Of a stretch of 64,000 nt of DNA, positions 7,532 through 15,968 are shown piece after piece (the stretch's first letter is position 1; each line of letters opens with the position of its first letter). The DNA is from Bin87 sp965208015 (GTDB lineage: Bacteria > Chloroflexota > Dehalococcoidia > Lucifugimonadales > UBA3495). Below the pieces are notes generated by a model that had not been told where the DNA came from, searched no databases, and worked only from the letters and a program-made list of their open reading frames with translations. The stretch is from NCBI GenBank assembly GCA_965208015.1, contig OZ242309.1:1577940-1641939 (forward strand), written 5' to 3'. The translations under genes and the position numbers were made by a program.

Positions 7532-9777
7532 TTTATGTCACCGTCAGCCTCTATCCCGCTTAGGGTAGCGATTCGGGCGTGCAACCGCTCGGTCAATTCG
7601 GCCCGTTGATTACGATATCCTTCAAGATATTCTAGCAGGCCGTCGGCAGCCGCTACCTTGCACTCCCCGCACAACAACTCGCCCGCGCGACATCGGGATT
7701 GCAGCTCCGCGTACGCCTGCGGATCAGGCGTGGCGTAGAAAGCGTGCAAGCTGGACACCGAGCAAACCCGCGGATCGGGGTTGCCTCCTTTCTGGCGCTG
7801 ATCCTCCAGCGTCCCGCGCCCGCCGGTGTACGCCCGGCCGATGCGTCGCCGGATATCCGCCGGATCGTCGTCATAGGTGATGCGGCCCGGCGGCACCCGG
7901 TTGGTCATCACCTCCACCGCTCCCCCGGTCCGGGGATCTTCGTAGGTCGTCAGATTCCGCATCGGTCTCAGATACAGCGCCGACGGCTTCAGGAACCCGA
8001 ACCGTTCGGCCACGTTGCGGGCCATGCGCACGTACACGTCGCCGCCGATGCTGTCAACAACCAAAGTGCGACAGGGGCCGCCGGCGTCAGGTTGCTGCAC
8101 GTGCAGAATGTCGGCCAGCCGCAGCAGCGGCCGGAAGGTGTCGGTCGCGCTGTCCCGCAAACGCAGCCCCAGCGCTGAGTTCAAAACGCTCAGCGGGATA
8201 GCCTCGCCCAGTTCAAACGCGGTCCTGACAATCGCTGGGCTGTCCTGCTGCAGGTAGGCGTCGACGCGCTCCAGGTCCAGGCCGCTGCCCCCCATTGCCA
8301 TCAAGTACTCACGCATCAGCTCGCGGGCTTGGTCAAGGTCGCCAAGTTCGTCGCGGAAACCGATGGTCGCCTCAGCGCCCATCGCCTGGAAATGCGCCAG
8401 CACACTGGCAAAGGATCCGTGGCCCAGGTGCGGCGGCCCGTCGATGGCGACCGTCATCAAAACCTTGCAGCGCTGACCATCGGTAAGCGCCTGCATGAAG
8501 ATGTCGGCATCGCGGCTGCCGACCGTCATCCCGGTCTCCATGTAGGAATGCGGGGTCTCGAACCACTCCATGAAGCGGCGGCGCTGCTCCGGGTAAGCCT
8601 CGTTCAGCCCGGTGACGCGCAACTCCTTGATCAGTTCGTTCTCGCGGGCCAGCGGCTGGTCGCCGGTGCGAACCACCAGGGAAGGGATCGCTATGTCGGC
8701 CTCGTCAGTGCGGTTCTCCGGCGATTCTGCATCCAATATCTGGCCGTGCAGCCGGCTCAGTCGCTGGGCGATGTCGTTGAGGGTCCGCTCTTGCGCCTCG
8801 CGGGCGTTGGAAAGCAGCAACCGGGCAATGTCTTCTGCCGTCTCCGCGGACAAGCCCAGCTGACGCGCCCGACGCCGTGCGCCGACGAACAGGTTTTCCT
8901 CCACCGCTGGCTTATGGATCGTATCGCTTTCCAGGTACTTTTCCGCGGCCACGTTGCGCGACGCCTCGATGCGAGCGTGGGTCAGTTCCAGGATCCGGTC
9001 GTGGCTTCCGGAGATGATGGCGCGCTGCCGTCCCCGATACTCTGCGTAAGGCAGTCCTCCGGTTGGCATTTCGGATCGGACCGCCGCCGGATCTTCGCCG
9101 GCCAGCAATCTGCCCACGCCGCTCTCGATCTCCGCCACTTCCACCAGGCGCCGCCAATCCGATGGGACCAAATTGGCCGGCTGTTCTTCCAGCCACGCCG
9201 ACAATTTGGGTATGCGCTGGGAATACATTTCCAACGCCGCCGGCATGGTCAACGTGCCACGCAAGTGCAGCGCCGGTGTGAGGCACTCGCGGCGGTATTC
9301 CGCCAGGTATGTCTCCCGAAAGCGTCCGGGCGGCGGCACGTCTCGCAAGTAATCGGAGTGCCTTTCAACACTCACCAAGTCCAGCAGCGCAGCGTCCCGC
9401 AGCAACCTGCCGTTGTTGTCTTCCCGAAAATCGAGATCAAGTACAGGAGTTTGCGACAACGCTCCCGCGATAGCCCCGGCTACCGCCGCAATGTAGGGCT
9501 CGGGCGCATCCGCTCCACGCAACCACGCCGAGGCCAGCGCAGCGGACGCCTCCACGCGGTTCGGATCGTCTGGCCTGCCCGCCAGGTGCAGCAGAGCCGC
9601 GGTGTTGACCACCGTCGCATCGACATCCAGGTCGCCGGTCTCGATCAGCTCGGCGACCGTCACGGCCACACGGCGCGCCACGGGCAACCCCTGCGCATCG
9701 GGATGCCCGGCGTACATTCCGGTCAGGGACGCGGCCAGGCGATGCCCGTCTGGGATGTAGGTATGCGTCGATGTCAT
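7528..9777 (-). CDS. HD-like / chorismate-mutase-like / TrpRS-like fusion
   Basis: 749 residues. Residues ~20-145 look like an HD-domain helical region, but the HD pair reads AALLHLAGRP, so the metal-binding Asp is missing. Residues ~255-340 resemble an AroQ-type chorismate mutase helix set (HKPAVEENLFVGARRRA, AEDIARLLLSNAREAQ), with several catalytic positions not conserved. Residues ~437-735 match archaeal/eukaryal-type TrpRS: HLGHG (450-454) in the HIGH position, GGDVYVRMARNVAERFG, AYTGGRGTLEDQRQKGG, then CRAGELLCGECK. The KMSKS-equivalent reads MTNRVPPGRITY and has lost its lysines. Probably not a housekeeping synthetase. It precedes two small membrane-protein genes and the genuine trpS. 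Role unknown; aromatic amino acid sensing or a specialised ligase is possible. Confidence 0.75.
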   Translation of the reverse strand: MTSTHTYIPDGHRLAASLTGMYAGHPDAQGLPVARRVAVTVAELIETGDLDVDATVVNTAALLHLAGRPDDPNRVEASAALASAWLRGADAPEPYIAAVAGAIAGALSQTPVLDLDFREDNNGRLLRDAALLDLVSVERHSDYLRDVPPPGRFRETYLAEYRRECLTPALHLRGTLTMPAALEMYSQRIPKLSAWLEEQPANLVPSDWRRLVEVAEIESGVGRLLAGEDPAAVRSEMPTGGLPYAEYRGRQRAIISGSHDRILELTHARIEASRNVAAEKYLESDTIHKPAVEENLFVGARRRARQLGLSAETAEDIARLLLSNAREAQERTLNDIAQRLSRLHGQILDAESPENRTDEADIAIPSLVVRTGDQPLARENELIKELRVTGLNEAYPEQRRRFMEWFETPHSYMETGMTVGSRDADIFMQALTDGQRCKVLMTVAIDGPPHLGHGSFASVLAHFQAMGAEATIGFRDELGDLDQARELMREYLMAMGGSGLDLERVDAYLQQDSPAIVRTAFELGEAIPLSVLNSALGLRLRDSATDTFRPLLRLADILHVQQPDAGGPCRTLVVDSIGGDVYVRMARNVAERFGFLKPSALYLRPMRNLTTYEDPRTGGAVEVMTNRVPPGRITYDDDPADIRRRIGRAYTGGRGTLEDQRQKGGNPDPRVCSVSSLHAFYATPDPQAYAELQSRCRAGELLCGECKVAAADGLLEYLEGYRNQRAELTERLHARIATLSGIEADGDIK

Positions 9778-9856
9778 GGCTCGTGCGACCGAAACCGGGG
9801 GTGATTAGCCCCATAATACCAGCAATGTCAGCCAGCCAAATCCCGGTACATGCAAA

Positions 9857-9877
9857 AGCCCGGCGGATGGCCGGGCT
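9857..9877 (-). terminator. Probable terminator after the alpha/beta hydrolase
   Basis: Inverted repeat AGCCCGGC / GCCGGGCT with a 5-base loop, followed on the minus strand by a short T run (TTTT). It lies between the hydrolase gene (9905) and the fusion gene (9777), so it separates the two transcripts. Confidence 0.55.
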
Positions 9878-9904
9878 CTGTAGATCGCTGGGTGACTGGT
9901 TCGG

Positions 9905-10594
9905 CTAGGTTGCGTTGTCTCCCAGCTGACGCAGGAAACCCGCGATGGCATCGTTGACTGCGTCCGGCTGTTCCAGCGTGACGAAATGCCCCGAGTTGGG
10001 CACCACCACCACTTCGGCGTTCTTCAACTCCCGACCCAGGTATTCCGCGTAACGGACTGGCGTCATTATGTCGTCCGCGCCCACGATGACCAGGGACGGC
10101 AGGGCGATTTGCTTGACCCGTTCCATAACGTCAAATTTGTCGCAGCACGAGAGGTCGTTGTGTTCCACCATGGGGCCGGATTGCAGCGCGCGGGCGGCAA
10201 GTTGGGGCGCCAATTCGCGGTTGATGGCATCATAGTACGCTGGCGCCTCAGCGCGCCACTGGGCATCGTCCAGACAGCGGTTCAGGTAGTCGGGGTGCAC
10301 GCGCAATCGCGCGCCGGTGCCGATCAGCACCAAGCCGGCCAGGTCCTCGGGAAACCGGAGGGCGTAGTCCAGGGCGATGGCGCCGCCCATGGAGTGACCG
10401 AACAGAACGAAGGGTGGATAACCTTTCCCGTGCGCGTAATCCCGCACCCAGTCCACGTATCCGCCGATGCTGTCCCGGGGTTCGCCATCCGGGTGGCCCG
10501 GCAGGTTGACGGCATCCGCGTTGTCAAACCGCCCCGTCTGGTAGTGGTAGGTCAATTCGTTCTGGCCGGAGCCATGAACCATCACCAGTTGCAT
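9905..10594 (-). CDS. Alpha/beta hydrolase
   Basis: 229 residues from the ATG at 10594 (AGGAA site upstream). Cytoplasmic alpha/beta-hydrolase fold: oxyanion-hole region VHGSGQNE near the N-terminus, nucleophile elbow GHSMGG, acid in GADDIMTP and catalytic His in SGHFVTLEQP. All triad residues are present, so it is probably an active esterase or a related hydrolase; the substrate cannot be told. It is a single-gene unit between the EGR-tail membrane protein and the terminator at 9857. Confidence 0.9.
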   Translation of the reverse strand: MQLVMVHGSGQNELTYHYQTGRFDNADAVNLPGHPDGEPRDSIGGYVDWVRDYAHGKGYPPFVLFGHSMGGAIALDYALRFPEDLAGLVLIGTGARLRVHPDYLNRCLDDAQWRAEAPAYYDAINRELAPQLAARALQSGPMVEHNDLSCCDKFDVMERVKQIALPSLVIVGADDIMTPVRYAEYLGRELKNAEVVVVPNSGHFVTLEQPDAVNDAIAGFLRQLGDNAT

Positions 10595-10665
10595 ATCAAT
10601 TATTCCTGTAAATCCGAATGTCGATGACAGCGCGGAGGCTCGGCGCCGACCGCTACCGCACACGT

Positions 10666-11298
10666 TTACTTCCGGGGCGGAGCTGGCGGCGGATCGTCAC
10701 CGTTAAGCAACTCCGGGTTGGATACGATGCGCCGCTCCAACCAGGCTTGCCACCGGGCCGCTTCCTCAGTTCGACCTTCAGTTCGTCCCTCAGCCCGACC
10801 CTCAGTTCGTCCCTCAGCCCGACCTTCGGTTCGCCCCTCAGCCCGACCCTTCGTCCGGCCCTCAGCAAGTCCTTCGGCAAGCCCTTCGGCCCGTGCCTCT
10901 TCTCGTATTATATTCATGGCTCTTTGCCTGATGGTCTTGAACATCACTGCAACTCCTTTGGCAAACCAGTCCATCAGCGTGGCCAACCAGGGCAAGCCAG
11001 ACAGGAAGCTGATTATTCTGATCAAATCAGCCGTAGCTTCTTTGCCCTCTCGCGCTCCCCAATAGCTCAACACCAGCGAAGCGAGTGCGATGCCGGCTGC
11101 GGTTTCGTCTCCGACCCCAATGCGATCTTGGATGAAGCCGCTGGCTGGAATTTCCCATCCCTCCGGCCAGACTCCCAACCGGGGCAAGGACAGAGCGATG
11201 GTGTATAGCGCCAACAGTAGTATCAGCCATCGCGCGCCTCGTGCAACTGTCCGCAGTGCCACTGCTGTTAAGCCGGCCGGGTCACGGCGACTTCCCAT
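10666..11298 (-). CDS. Membrane protein with EGR tandem-repeat tail
   Basis: 210 residues. Two or three hydrophobic segments in the N-terminal 130 residues (WLILLLALYTIALSLP, AAGIALASLVLSYW, LSGLPWLATLMDWFA) are followed by a basic helix and about eight copies of a four-residue repeat, E-G-[RL]-[TA], then a charged tail. The repeat is also visible in the DNA (10777-10897). A second protein of the same design is at 23729-24163. Such REGxxEG tails are predicted single helices or coiled coils of unknown role. The start codon is not certain. Confidence 0.6.
   Translation of the reverse strand: MGSRRDPAGLTAVALRTVARGARWLILLLALYTIALSLPRLGVWPEGWEIPASGFIQDRIGVGDETAAGIALASLVLSYWGAREGKEATADLIRIISFLSGLPWLATLMDWFAKGVAVMFKTIRQRAMNIIREEARAEGLAEGLAEGRTKGRAEGRTEGRAEGRTEGRAEGRTEGRTEEAARWQAWLERRIVSNPELLNGDDPPPAPPRK
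10777..10897. repeat. Minisatellite-like tandem repeat inside a gene
   Basis: Successive 12-base and 24-base units (CTCAG/CTTCGG + TTCGTCC/CCCGACC) encode the EGRT/EGRA repeats of the membrane protein at 10666-11298. Copy number could change by slippage without breaking the frame, because the unit is a multiple of three. Confidence 0.65.
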
Positions 11299-11333
11299 GC
11301 GCTTACCCGCTGCTATTGGGCCTTATCGCTCAG

Positions 11334-14066
11334 TTACAACAACTGTCCTTGGCCGTTTACGTGAGTGTCCGGGTCATCTTCGCCGTCGTCATCGTCGATG
11401 TCGCCATCCGGCGTGTCTTCACCCTTCACTTCGTCTTCGTCGTCCTCGTACTGGCTGTCGGCCTGAGCGGCGACCTCTTCGGCCTGCTCAAGAGCCGTGC
11501 TCGCTGCGCCGTCCTGAACCGCTGGGTCGTCCTGGCTGTAGTCAGTGGCCCGGAAGCAGTAGATGGACACCACGCTATCGTCTCCGCCGCGCTCTCGCCA
11601 GACGATGACGCCCTTGGTTTGCCGAGTGTTTACGACCTTAATCTCGGCCAGGTCGATGCGCACCACCTGACCACGCGCCGAGATGATGAACACCTCGTGC
11701 CCTTCCTCGTCGTTCATTTCGGCGGAGGTGACGATCTTAGCATCTACCACCGGACCGGTGGGCTTGTCTCCCTGGTCAACGGCAAAGGTTTTCACGCCCA
11801 TCCCGCCGCGGTTGGTCTCCCGGTACACGGGCTCGCCCTTGCTGTTGCAGAGTGGCGTCGCCTTGCCATAGCCCTTCTCGCTGACCACCAGCAAATACTC
11901 GTCATCGGAATCGTTGACCACGTCCAGCGCGACCACCCGGTCTTTGCCGCCGAACTCGTCCTTGAACTTGATGCCGATGACACCCGTGGCATTGCGGTTG
12001 CGCTCGGGTATGCTGGTAACAGGGCACAGCAGAGCCTGGCCCTGCTCAGTAACCAGCACGATGGACGCGTCGCTGTGCGCCGGACGCACCGCGACCAGCT
12101 CGTCGCCGTCCAGCACTTTCATGGCGATGAGCCCGGACTTCCTCAGATTCTGCAACTGGCCGGGACGCAGCGCGTTCACGCGGCCATTCCTCGTGGCAAA
12201 GACGTACAGCCGGTTGTACTCATCCCGGCTTGCCGGCAGCATGGTCTGCACGTGCTCCCCGGGTTGCAGCGGGATGAGGTTCACCAGCAACGTGCCCCGG
12301 GCCGTGCGCCCGGTATCGTTGGGGGTCTCGTAGACGCTCAGCGGGTACACCCGGCCCTTGTTGGTGAAGAACAGCAGTTGCTCGTGGGTGTTCACGACTG
12401 CGATCTGCATGATCGCATCGTCGTCCCGGTTGTTCGCGCCGCGCACCCCCTTGCCGCCGCGACGCTGGTTGCGGTAGGTGCTGATGGGCACGCGCTTGAT
12501 GTAACCGCGCTGGCTCAGGGTGACGACCACGTCCTCCTGCACGATGAACTGTTCGATGGACTGCTCTTGCAGTTCCTCGCGGATTATCTCCGTGCGCCGC
12601 GGGTCGGCGTGCTTGCGCTTGACCTCGCGGGTTTCCCGCTTGATCTCGGCACGTATCTTTTGCGGGTTCTGCAGCAGGTCCTCCAGCCGGGATATGGTGG
12701 CCAGCAGGTCGTTGTATTCCTCGTCCAGGCGCTGGCGTTCCAGGGCGGCCAACCGGCGCAACTGCATGTCGAGAATGGCCTGGGCCTGGATCTCCGACAG
12801 GTCGAACTGCTGCACCAGGTTGTTCCGCGCGGTCTCGACGTCCTGGCTGTTGCGGATTGTTTCGATGATCGCGTCGATGGCGTCGAGGGCTTTGAGCAGG
12901 CCCTCTACGATGTGCGCGCGGTCCCGGGCGCGGCCCAGTTGGTACTCGGTCCGCCGTCGGATGACGTCTTCACGGTGCGTGACGAAGTGGTTGATGAGAT
13001 CCTTGAGCGGCAGTTCCTGCGGCTGCCCATCCACCAGCGCCAGCATGATGGCGTTGAAGGACGACCGCAGCGCCGTTCGCTTGTACAGGTTGTTCAGGAT
13101 CACCGTGGGCTGCGCGCTGCGCGCCAGCTCGATCACCACGCGGATGCCCCGCCGGTCCGACTCGTCGCGGATCTCGGTAATGCCCACCAGGGTCTTGTCC
13201 CGCACCAGGCTGGCGATTTTTTCGACCAGGGTTGCCTTGTTCACCTGGTAGGGCAACTCGCTGATGATGATCCGCTGCCGGTTGGAGTTGCGGCCCGGCA
13301 TATCCTCGATCTCAGTGACCGCTTCCATGACGACGCGGCCCCGCCCGGTGGCGTACATATCGCGCACGCCGGCCACGCCGCGGATCCTGCCGGAGGTGGG
13401 AAAGTCGGGCGCGGGGACGATTTCCATCAGTTGGTCGACGTTGCACGTCGGATGGTCGATGACGTAGTTGATGGCGTCGCAGATCTCGCCCAGGTTGTGC
13501 GGCGGCATGTTGGTCGCCATACCAACAGCGATGCCGGAGGACCCGTTGACCAGCAGGTTGGGCATTCGCGCGGGCAACACCTGGGGCTCTTTCAGGGAAT
13601 CGTCGAAGTTGTCGGAAAAATCCACGGTCTGCTGGTCAATGTCCGCCAGCATTTCGTCGGCGATGGCCGCGAGACGAGCCTCGGTGTAACGCATGGCCGC
13701 CGGCGGGTCGCCGTCGATGCTGCCGAAGTTGCCCTGCCCGTCGATCAGCGGCGCCCGCATGGAGAACAACTGCGCCATGCGCACCAGCGCGTCGTACACC
13801 GACCCGTCGCCGTGCGGGTGGAACTTGCCCAGCACTTCGCCCACGATGCGGGCGCTCTTCCGGTACTGGCTGCCCGGTCTTATCCCCATGTCGTGCATGG
13901 CGTAGAGGATCCGGCGCTGCACTGGCTTCAACCCGTCCCGCACGTCCGGCAACGCCCTGGCCACGATGACCGACATCGCGTAGGACAGATACGACTCGCG
14001 CATCTCGTCCTCAATGGGTCGCAGCGTAAATTCTCCGCCGGGCTGCTGTGGAGGCGCGGTAGTCAT
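11334..14066 (-). CDS. gyrA: DNA gyrase subunit A
   Basis: 910 residues from the ATG at 14066 (AAGGAGA eight bases upstream). It cuts and rejoins DNA in the A2B2 gyrase that introduces negative supercoils. The catalytic Tyr is in AAMRYTEARL (Y127), and the GyrA box reads QRRGGKGV, marking gyrase rather than topoisomerase IV. The C-terminus is a strongly acidic tail ending in DDDDGEDDPD. In the quinolone pocket HPHGDGSVYD, the position equivalent to E. coli Ser83 is Gly while Asp87 is kept. A palindromic repeat lies in its 5' leader (14095-14114). Confidence 0.97.
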   Translation of the reverse strand: MTTAPPQQPGGEFTLRPIEDEMRESYLSYAMSVIVARALPDVRDGLKPVQRRILYAMHDMGIRPGSQYRKSARIVGEVLGKFHPHGDGSVYDALVRMAQLFSMRAPLIDGQGNFGSIDGDPPAAMRYTEARLAAIADEMLADIDQQTVDFSDNFDDSLKEPQVLPARMPNLLVNGSSGIAVGMATNMPPHNLGEICDAINYVIDHPTCNVDQLMEIVPAPDFPTSGRIRGVAGVRDMYATGRGRVVMEAVTEIEDMPGRNSNRQRIIISELPYQVNKATLVEKIASLVRDKTLVGITEIRDESDRRGIRVVIELARSAQPTVILNNLYKRTALRSSFNAIMLALVDGQPQELPLKDLINHFVTHREDVIRRRTEYQLGRARDRAHIVEGLLKALDAIDAIIETIRNSQDVETARNNLVQQFDLSEIQAQAILDMQLRRLAALERQRLDEEYNDLLATISRLEDLLQNPQKIRAEIKRETREVKRKHADPRRTEIIREELQEQSIEQFIVQEDVVVTLSQRGYIKRVPISTYRNQRRGGKGVRGANNRDDDAIMQIAVVNTHEQLLFFTNKGRVYPLSVYETPNDTGRTARGTLLVNLIPLQPGEHVQTMLPASRDEYNRLYVFATRNGRVNALRPGQLQNLRKSGLIAMKVLDGDELVAVRPAHSDASIVLVTEQGQALLCPVTSIPERNRNATGVIGIKFKDEFGGKDRVVALDVVNDSDDEYLLVVSEKGYGKATPLCNSKGEPVYRETNRGGMGVKTFAVDQGDKPTGPVVDAKIVTSAEMNDEEGHEVFIISARGQVVRIDLAEIKVVNTRQTKGVIVWRERGGDDSVVSIYCFRATDYSQDDPAVQDGAASTALEQAEEVAAQADSQYEDDEDEVKGEDTPDGDIDDDDGEDDPDTHVNGQGQLL

Positions 14067-14094
14067 CGTGTATCTCTCCTTGCTTGCACTCGTC

Positions 14095-14114
14095 ATTCCG
14101 GCTTTCGCCGGAAT
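14095..14114. repeat. Palindromic repeat ATTCCGGCTTTCGCCGGAAT
   Basis: 20-base near-perfect palindrome between the gyrA start and the upstream gene. It belongs to the widespread ATTCCGGC-GAAAG-type intergenic repeats. It would lie in the gyrA mRNA leader and could form a hairpin about 30 bases before the start codon. Confidence 0.5.
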
Positions 14115-14131
14115 CCGGAAAATTGTTATGG

Positions 14132-14758
14132 CTAACTTATCTTGCCGGTGGCAAAGGCGTCAGCGCGTTCCACCAACCCCAGGAACAGGTTGTTGAAACT
14201 GGCCGGCACTTCGTCGGCGCGCTCCGGCTGAAACTGCACGCCGATTACCCAGCTGTGTTCCTTGCTCTCCAGGCCCTCTATGATGCCGTCATCCAGCTGA
14301 TATGCGATGGTCATCAATCGCTCCGCACGCTGCGGCTCGCGTATGCCCCGGCGATGCCGGCTGTTCACCCGGAACATGCCGGCGCTGCCGATGATCGCGG
14401 CCATCTTGGACCCGGGCGAAAGGTAGATCTGATGGCGCAGCGGCTCCGTCGCATCGTTCGTATAATGCGCCGGAACTGGCAGGGGGTCGCCTCCCCCGAA
14501 GTGCCGGTTCAGCGCGTGCATCCCGTCGCCCGTGGCAAGGACGGGCATGTCCACTTCCAACGCGGCTTCCAGCAAGTTGCCGACCAGTCCCGGATCATAG
14601 TCCGGCATCAGCAGACCGCCGGCTCCACCCAACGCTTCGCTTGCTGGCATCGCCGGCGCAACTGCGCGAACGCTACCGCCGGCCTGTTCGATCGCTCGGA
14701 CTGAGGGGTTCGGATGATGGCCGTTGCGGGCGTCGGCTATGACGGCGATGGTGGGCAA
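14132..14758 (-). CDS. C26-type glutamine amidotransferase homologue, inactive
   Basis: 208 residues aligning by eye with PuuD-like class I amidotransferases/gamma-glutamyl hydrolases: ATGDGMHALN lies where the nucleophile motif GICRGLQ-like is expected, VNSRHRRGI matches VNSYHHQ, and GVQFQPER matches GVQWHPE. The catalytic Cys is replaced by Gly (G77) and the catalytic His by Gln (Q177), so glutaminase or hydrolase chemistry is not expected. It may be a binding or regulatory pseudoenzyme. It is upstream of gyrA on the same strand, with a 65-base gap to the gyrA start. Confidence 0.7.
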   Translation of the reverse strand: MPTIAVIADARNGHHPNPSVRAIEQAGGSVRAVAPAMPASEALGGAGGLLMPDYDPGLVGNLLEAALEVDMPVLATGDGMHALNRHFGGGDPLPVPAHYTNDATEPLRHQIYLSPGSKMAAIIGSAGMFRVNSRHRRGIREPQRAERLMTIAYQLDDGIIEGLESKEHSWVIGVQFQPERADEVPASFNNLFLGLVERADAFATGKIS

Positions 14759-14899
14759 AATAAGTGATCTTGAACAGGCCAGCGGGTTGTTTAATTATAC
14801 TAAAAATCGGGCCAACCCGCCCGTTGCGCCGTCATCATCTTTCGCTGAAAACCGCTTTAGTGCTACCCTGCGCCCCAGAAAAACGGAGGCAGATCGACG

Positions 14900-15259
14900 A
14901 TGACAACCGCAGATGCTCGCTCGCCGGAACCGGCCGCGGACACGGCAGCCGATATTGAGGACACGGGCACCTTTCAAGTTCTGGTCTCCTACTACGACGC
15001 GGAGGATTTCAAGGGCGACTGGCGGTGGGGTGCGGATTGTCCAGCAGTGGGCGTCGCCACCGACGGGCGGACGCGCGAGGAAGCCTTGGAGATGGTAAAA
15101 GACGCCATTCAATGCCTTCTGTCGGCATACCCCGTCGGCCAGTATCCATTGCGCTCCGACGACGCCATGGCCGAGGCTTGCGCCGAGTACGAAGCCGAAG
15201 GGTGGGGCGAGTACACGCTGGATTCGGTAACGATTTCCGGCCCTAACCCATACCGTTAG
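14900..15259 (+). CDS. HicB-like antitoxin-type protein
   Basis: 119 residues. After a 25-residue acidic/alanine-rich extension, the segment WRWGADCPAVGVATDGRTREEALEMVKDAIQ matches the HicB fold core (degenerate RNase H-like), which normally pairs with the HicA mRNA interferase. No hicA is found on either side, so this is an orphan HicB-like protein, possibly a free regulator. It starts at an ATG with AAAACGGAGG upstream. Confidence 0.7.
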   Translation: MTTADARSPEPAADTAADIEDTGTFQVLVSYYDAEDFKGDWRWGADCPAVGVATDGRTREEALEMVKDAIQCLLSAYPVGQYPLRSDDAMAEACAEYEAEGWGEYTLDSVTISGPNPYR

Positions 15260-15354
15260 ACGCCTGCTGGTAGTACGCCGAATTGGGTGCTATCGCTCTT
15301 GCCGCCGGGGTCGAATCCAAAAAGACATTCGTCGAATCAGTCATCCCCATATCC

Positions 15355-15726
15355 TCATTCAGCAATCTCGTAGGCAATCCCCAACTCGACGGCAGCGTTA
15401 TGCAGCCGGCGATCAACAGTCCACAGTTTCGCAGAGTCGGCTAACATGGCCGACGCCAATAGGTGTACGTCAATGTACCCGATCCCCCGTCCCATGAGTC
15501 GTCGCGCCTCAATTATGCCGATCACCTCCGAGTGGCCGGCCAGGGGCGCGCGTGGCAATCTGTTCAAAATTCGAATGGTTTGTTGACGATCCCGTATATT
15601 TCCGCACGCCAACTCGCCAATTACCATGGGGTGGGTCAGTATCTCCCCGTTACTGAGGAGTTCTATCAGGTGGAATAGAGGCGAACGCCAATGATCTATC
15701 CACACCGGCGTGTCGACCAGTATCAT
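15355..15726 (-). CDS. vapC: VapC-family PIN-domain toxin
   Basis: 123 residues. PIN-domain RNase of a type II toxin-antitoxin pair, cutting RNA with a Mg-dependent acidic cluster: D5 (VDTPVWID), E38 (VIGELACG), D86 (GYIDVHLLASA) and D105 (WTVDRRL) are all present. Length is typical. The start overlaps the end of the VapB gene by four bases (ATGA), the usual arrangement for coupled expression and autoregulation by the complex. Confidence 0.9.
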   Translation of the reverse strand: MILVDTPVWIDHWRSPLFHLIELLSNGEILTHPMVIGELACGNIRDRQQTIRILNRLPRAPLAGHSEVIGIIEARRLMGRGIGYIDVHLLASAMLADSAKLWTVDRRLHNAAVELGIAYEIAE

Positions 15727-15920
15727 GACAGTTCGCTGCGCCTGCGAGGGATTAGCTGCAGGTCGGGCATGGTGCCACCCATTTTAGCCAATCTCCTGGC
15801 GGCTTCCCGCTCGACCAACGCTTTGAGAGCCGCATTGACGAGTTGTGTCGTGCCATCTATGCCGGTGAGCCACTTGGCATCTTCCAGCAATTCGTCATCC
15901 AGGTTCACAGTCGTTCTCAT
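15723..15920 (-). CDS. vapB: VapB-type antitoxin
   Basis: 65 residues, with an N-terminal ribbon-helix-helix-like MRTTVNLDDELLEDAKWLTG (the MRTTVxLDDxLL pattern of VapB antitoxins) and a C-terminal tail LAKMGGTMPDLQ that would wrap around VapC. An AGGAGG-type site (revcomp of AACCTCCT) lies just before the start. It is the upstream gene of the pair. Confidence 0.88.
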   Translation of the reverse strand: MRTTVNLDDELLEDAKWLTGIDGTTQLVNAALKALVEREAARRLAKMGGTMPDLQLIPRRRSELS

Positions 15921-15968
15921 AACAACCTCCTGTCACACGCATTATATTATACATCAATTGATGCGCCC

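Noticed and set aside
8329..9804. Plus-strand 491-codon open frame over the fusion gene
   Set aside because: Shadow of the 749-aa gene; no motif.
10777..10897. Regular tandem repeats considered as CRISPR
   Set aside because: Units are 12-24 bases, contiguous and coding (EGR repeats); no spacers. The Pro/Thr repeat at about 43400-43680 was rejected for the same reason.
11241..14135. Plus-strand 964-codon open frame over gyrA
   Set aside because: Antisense shadow of gyrA produced by high GC; no ribosome site or family match.
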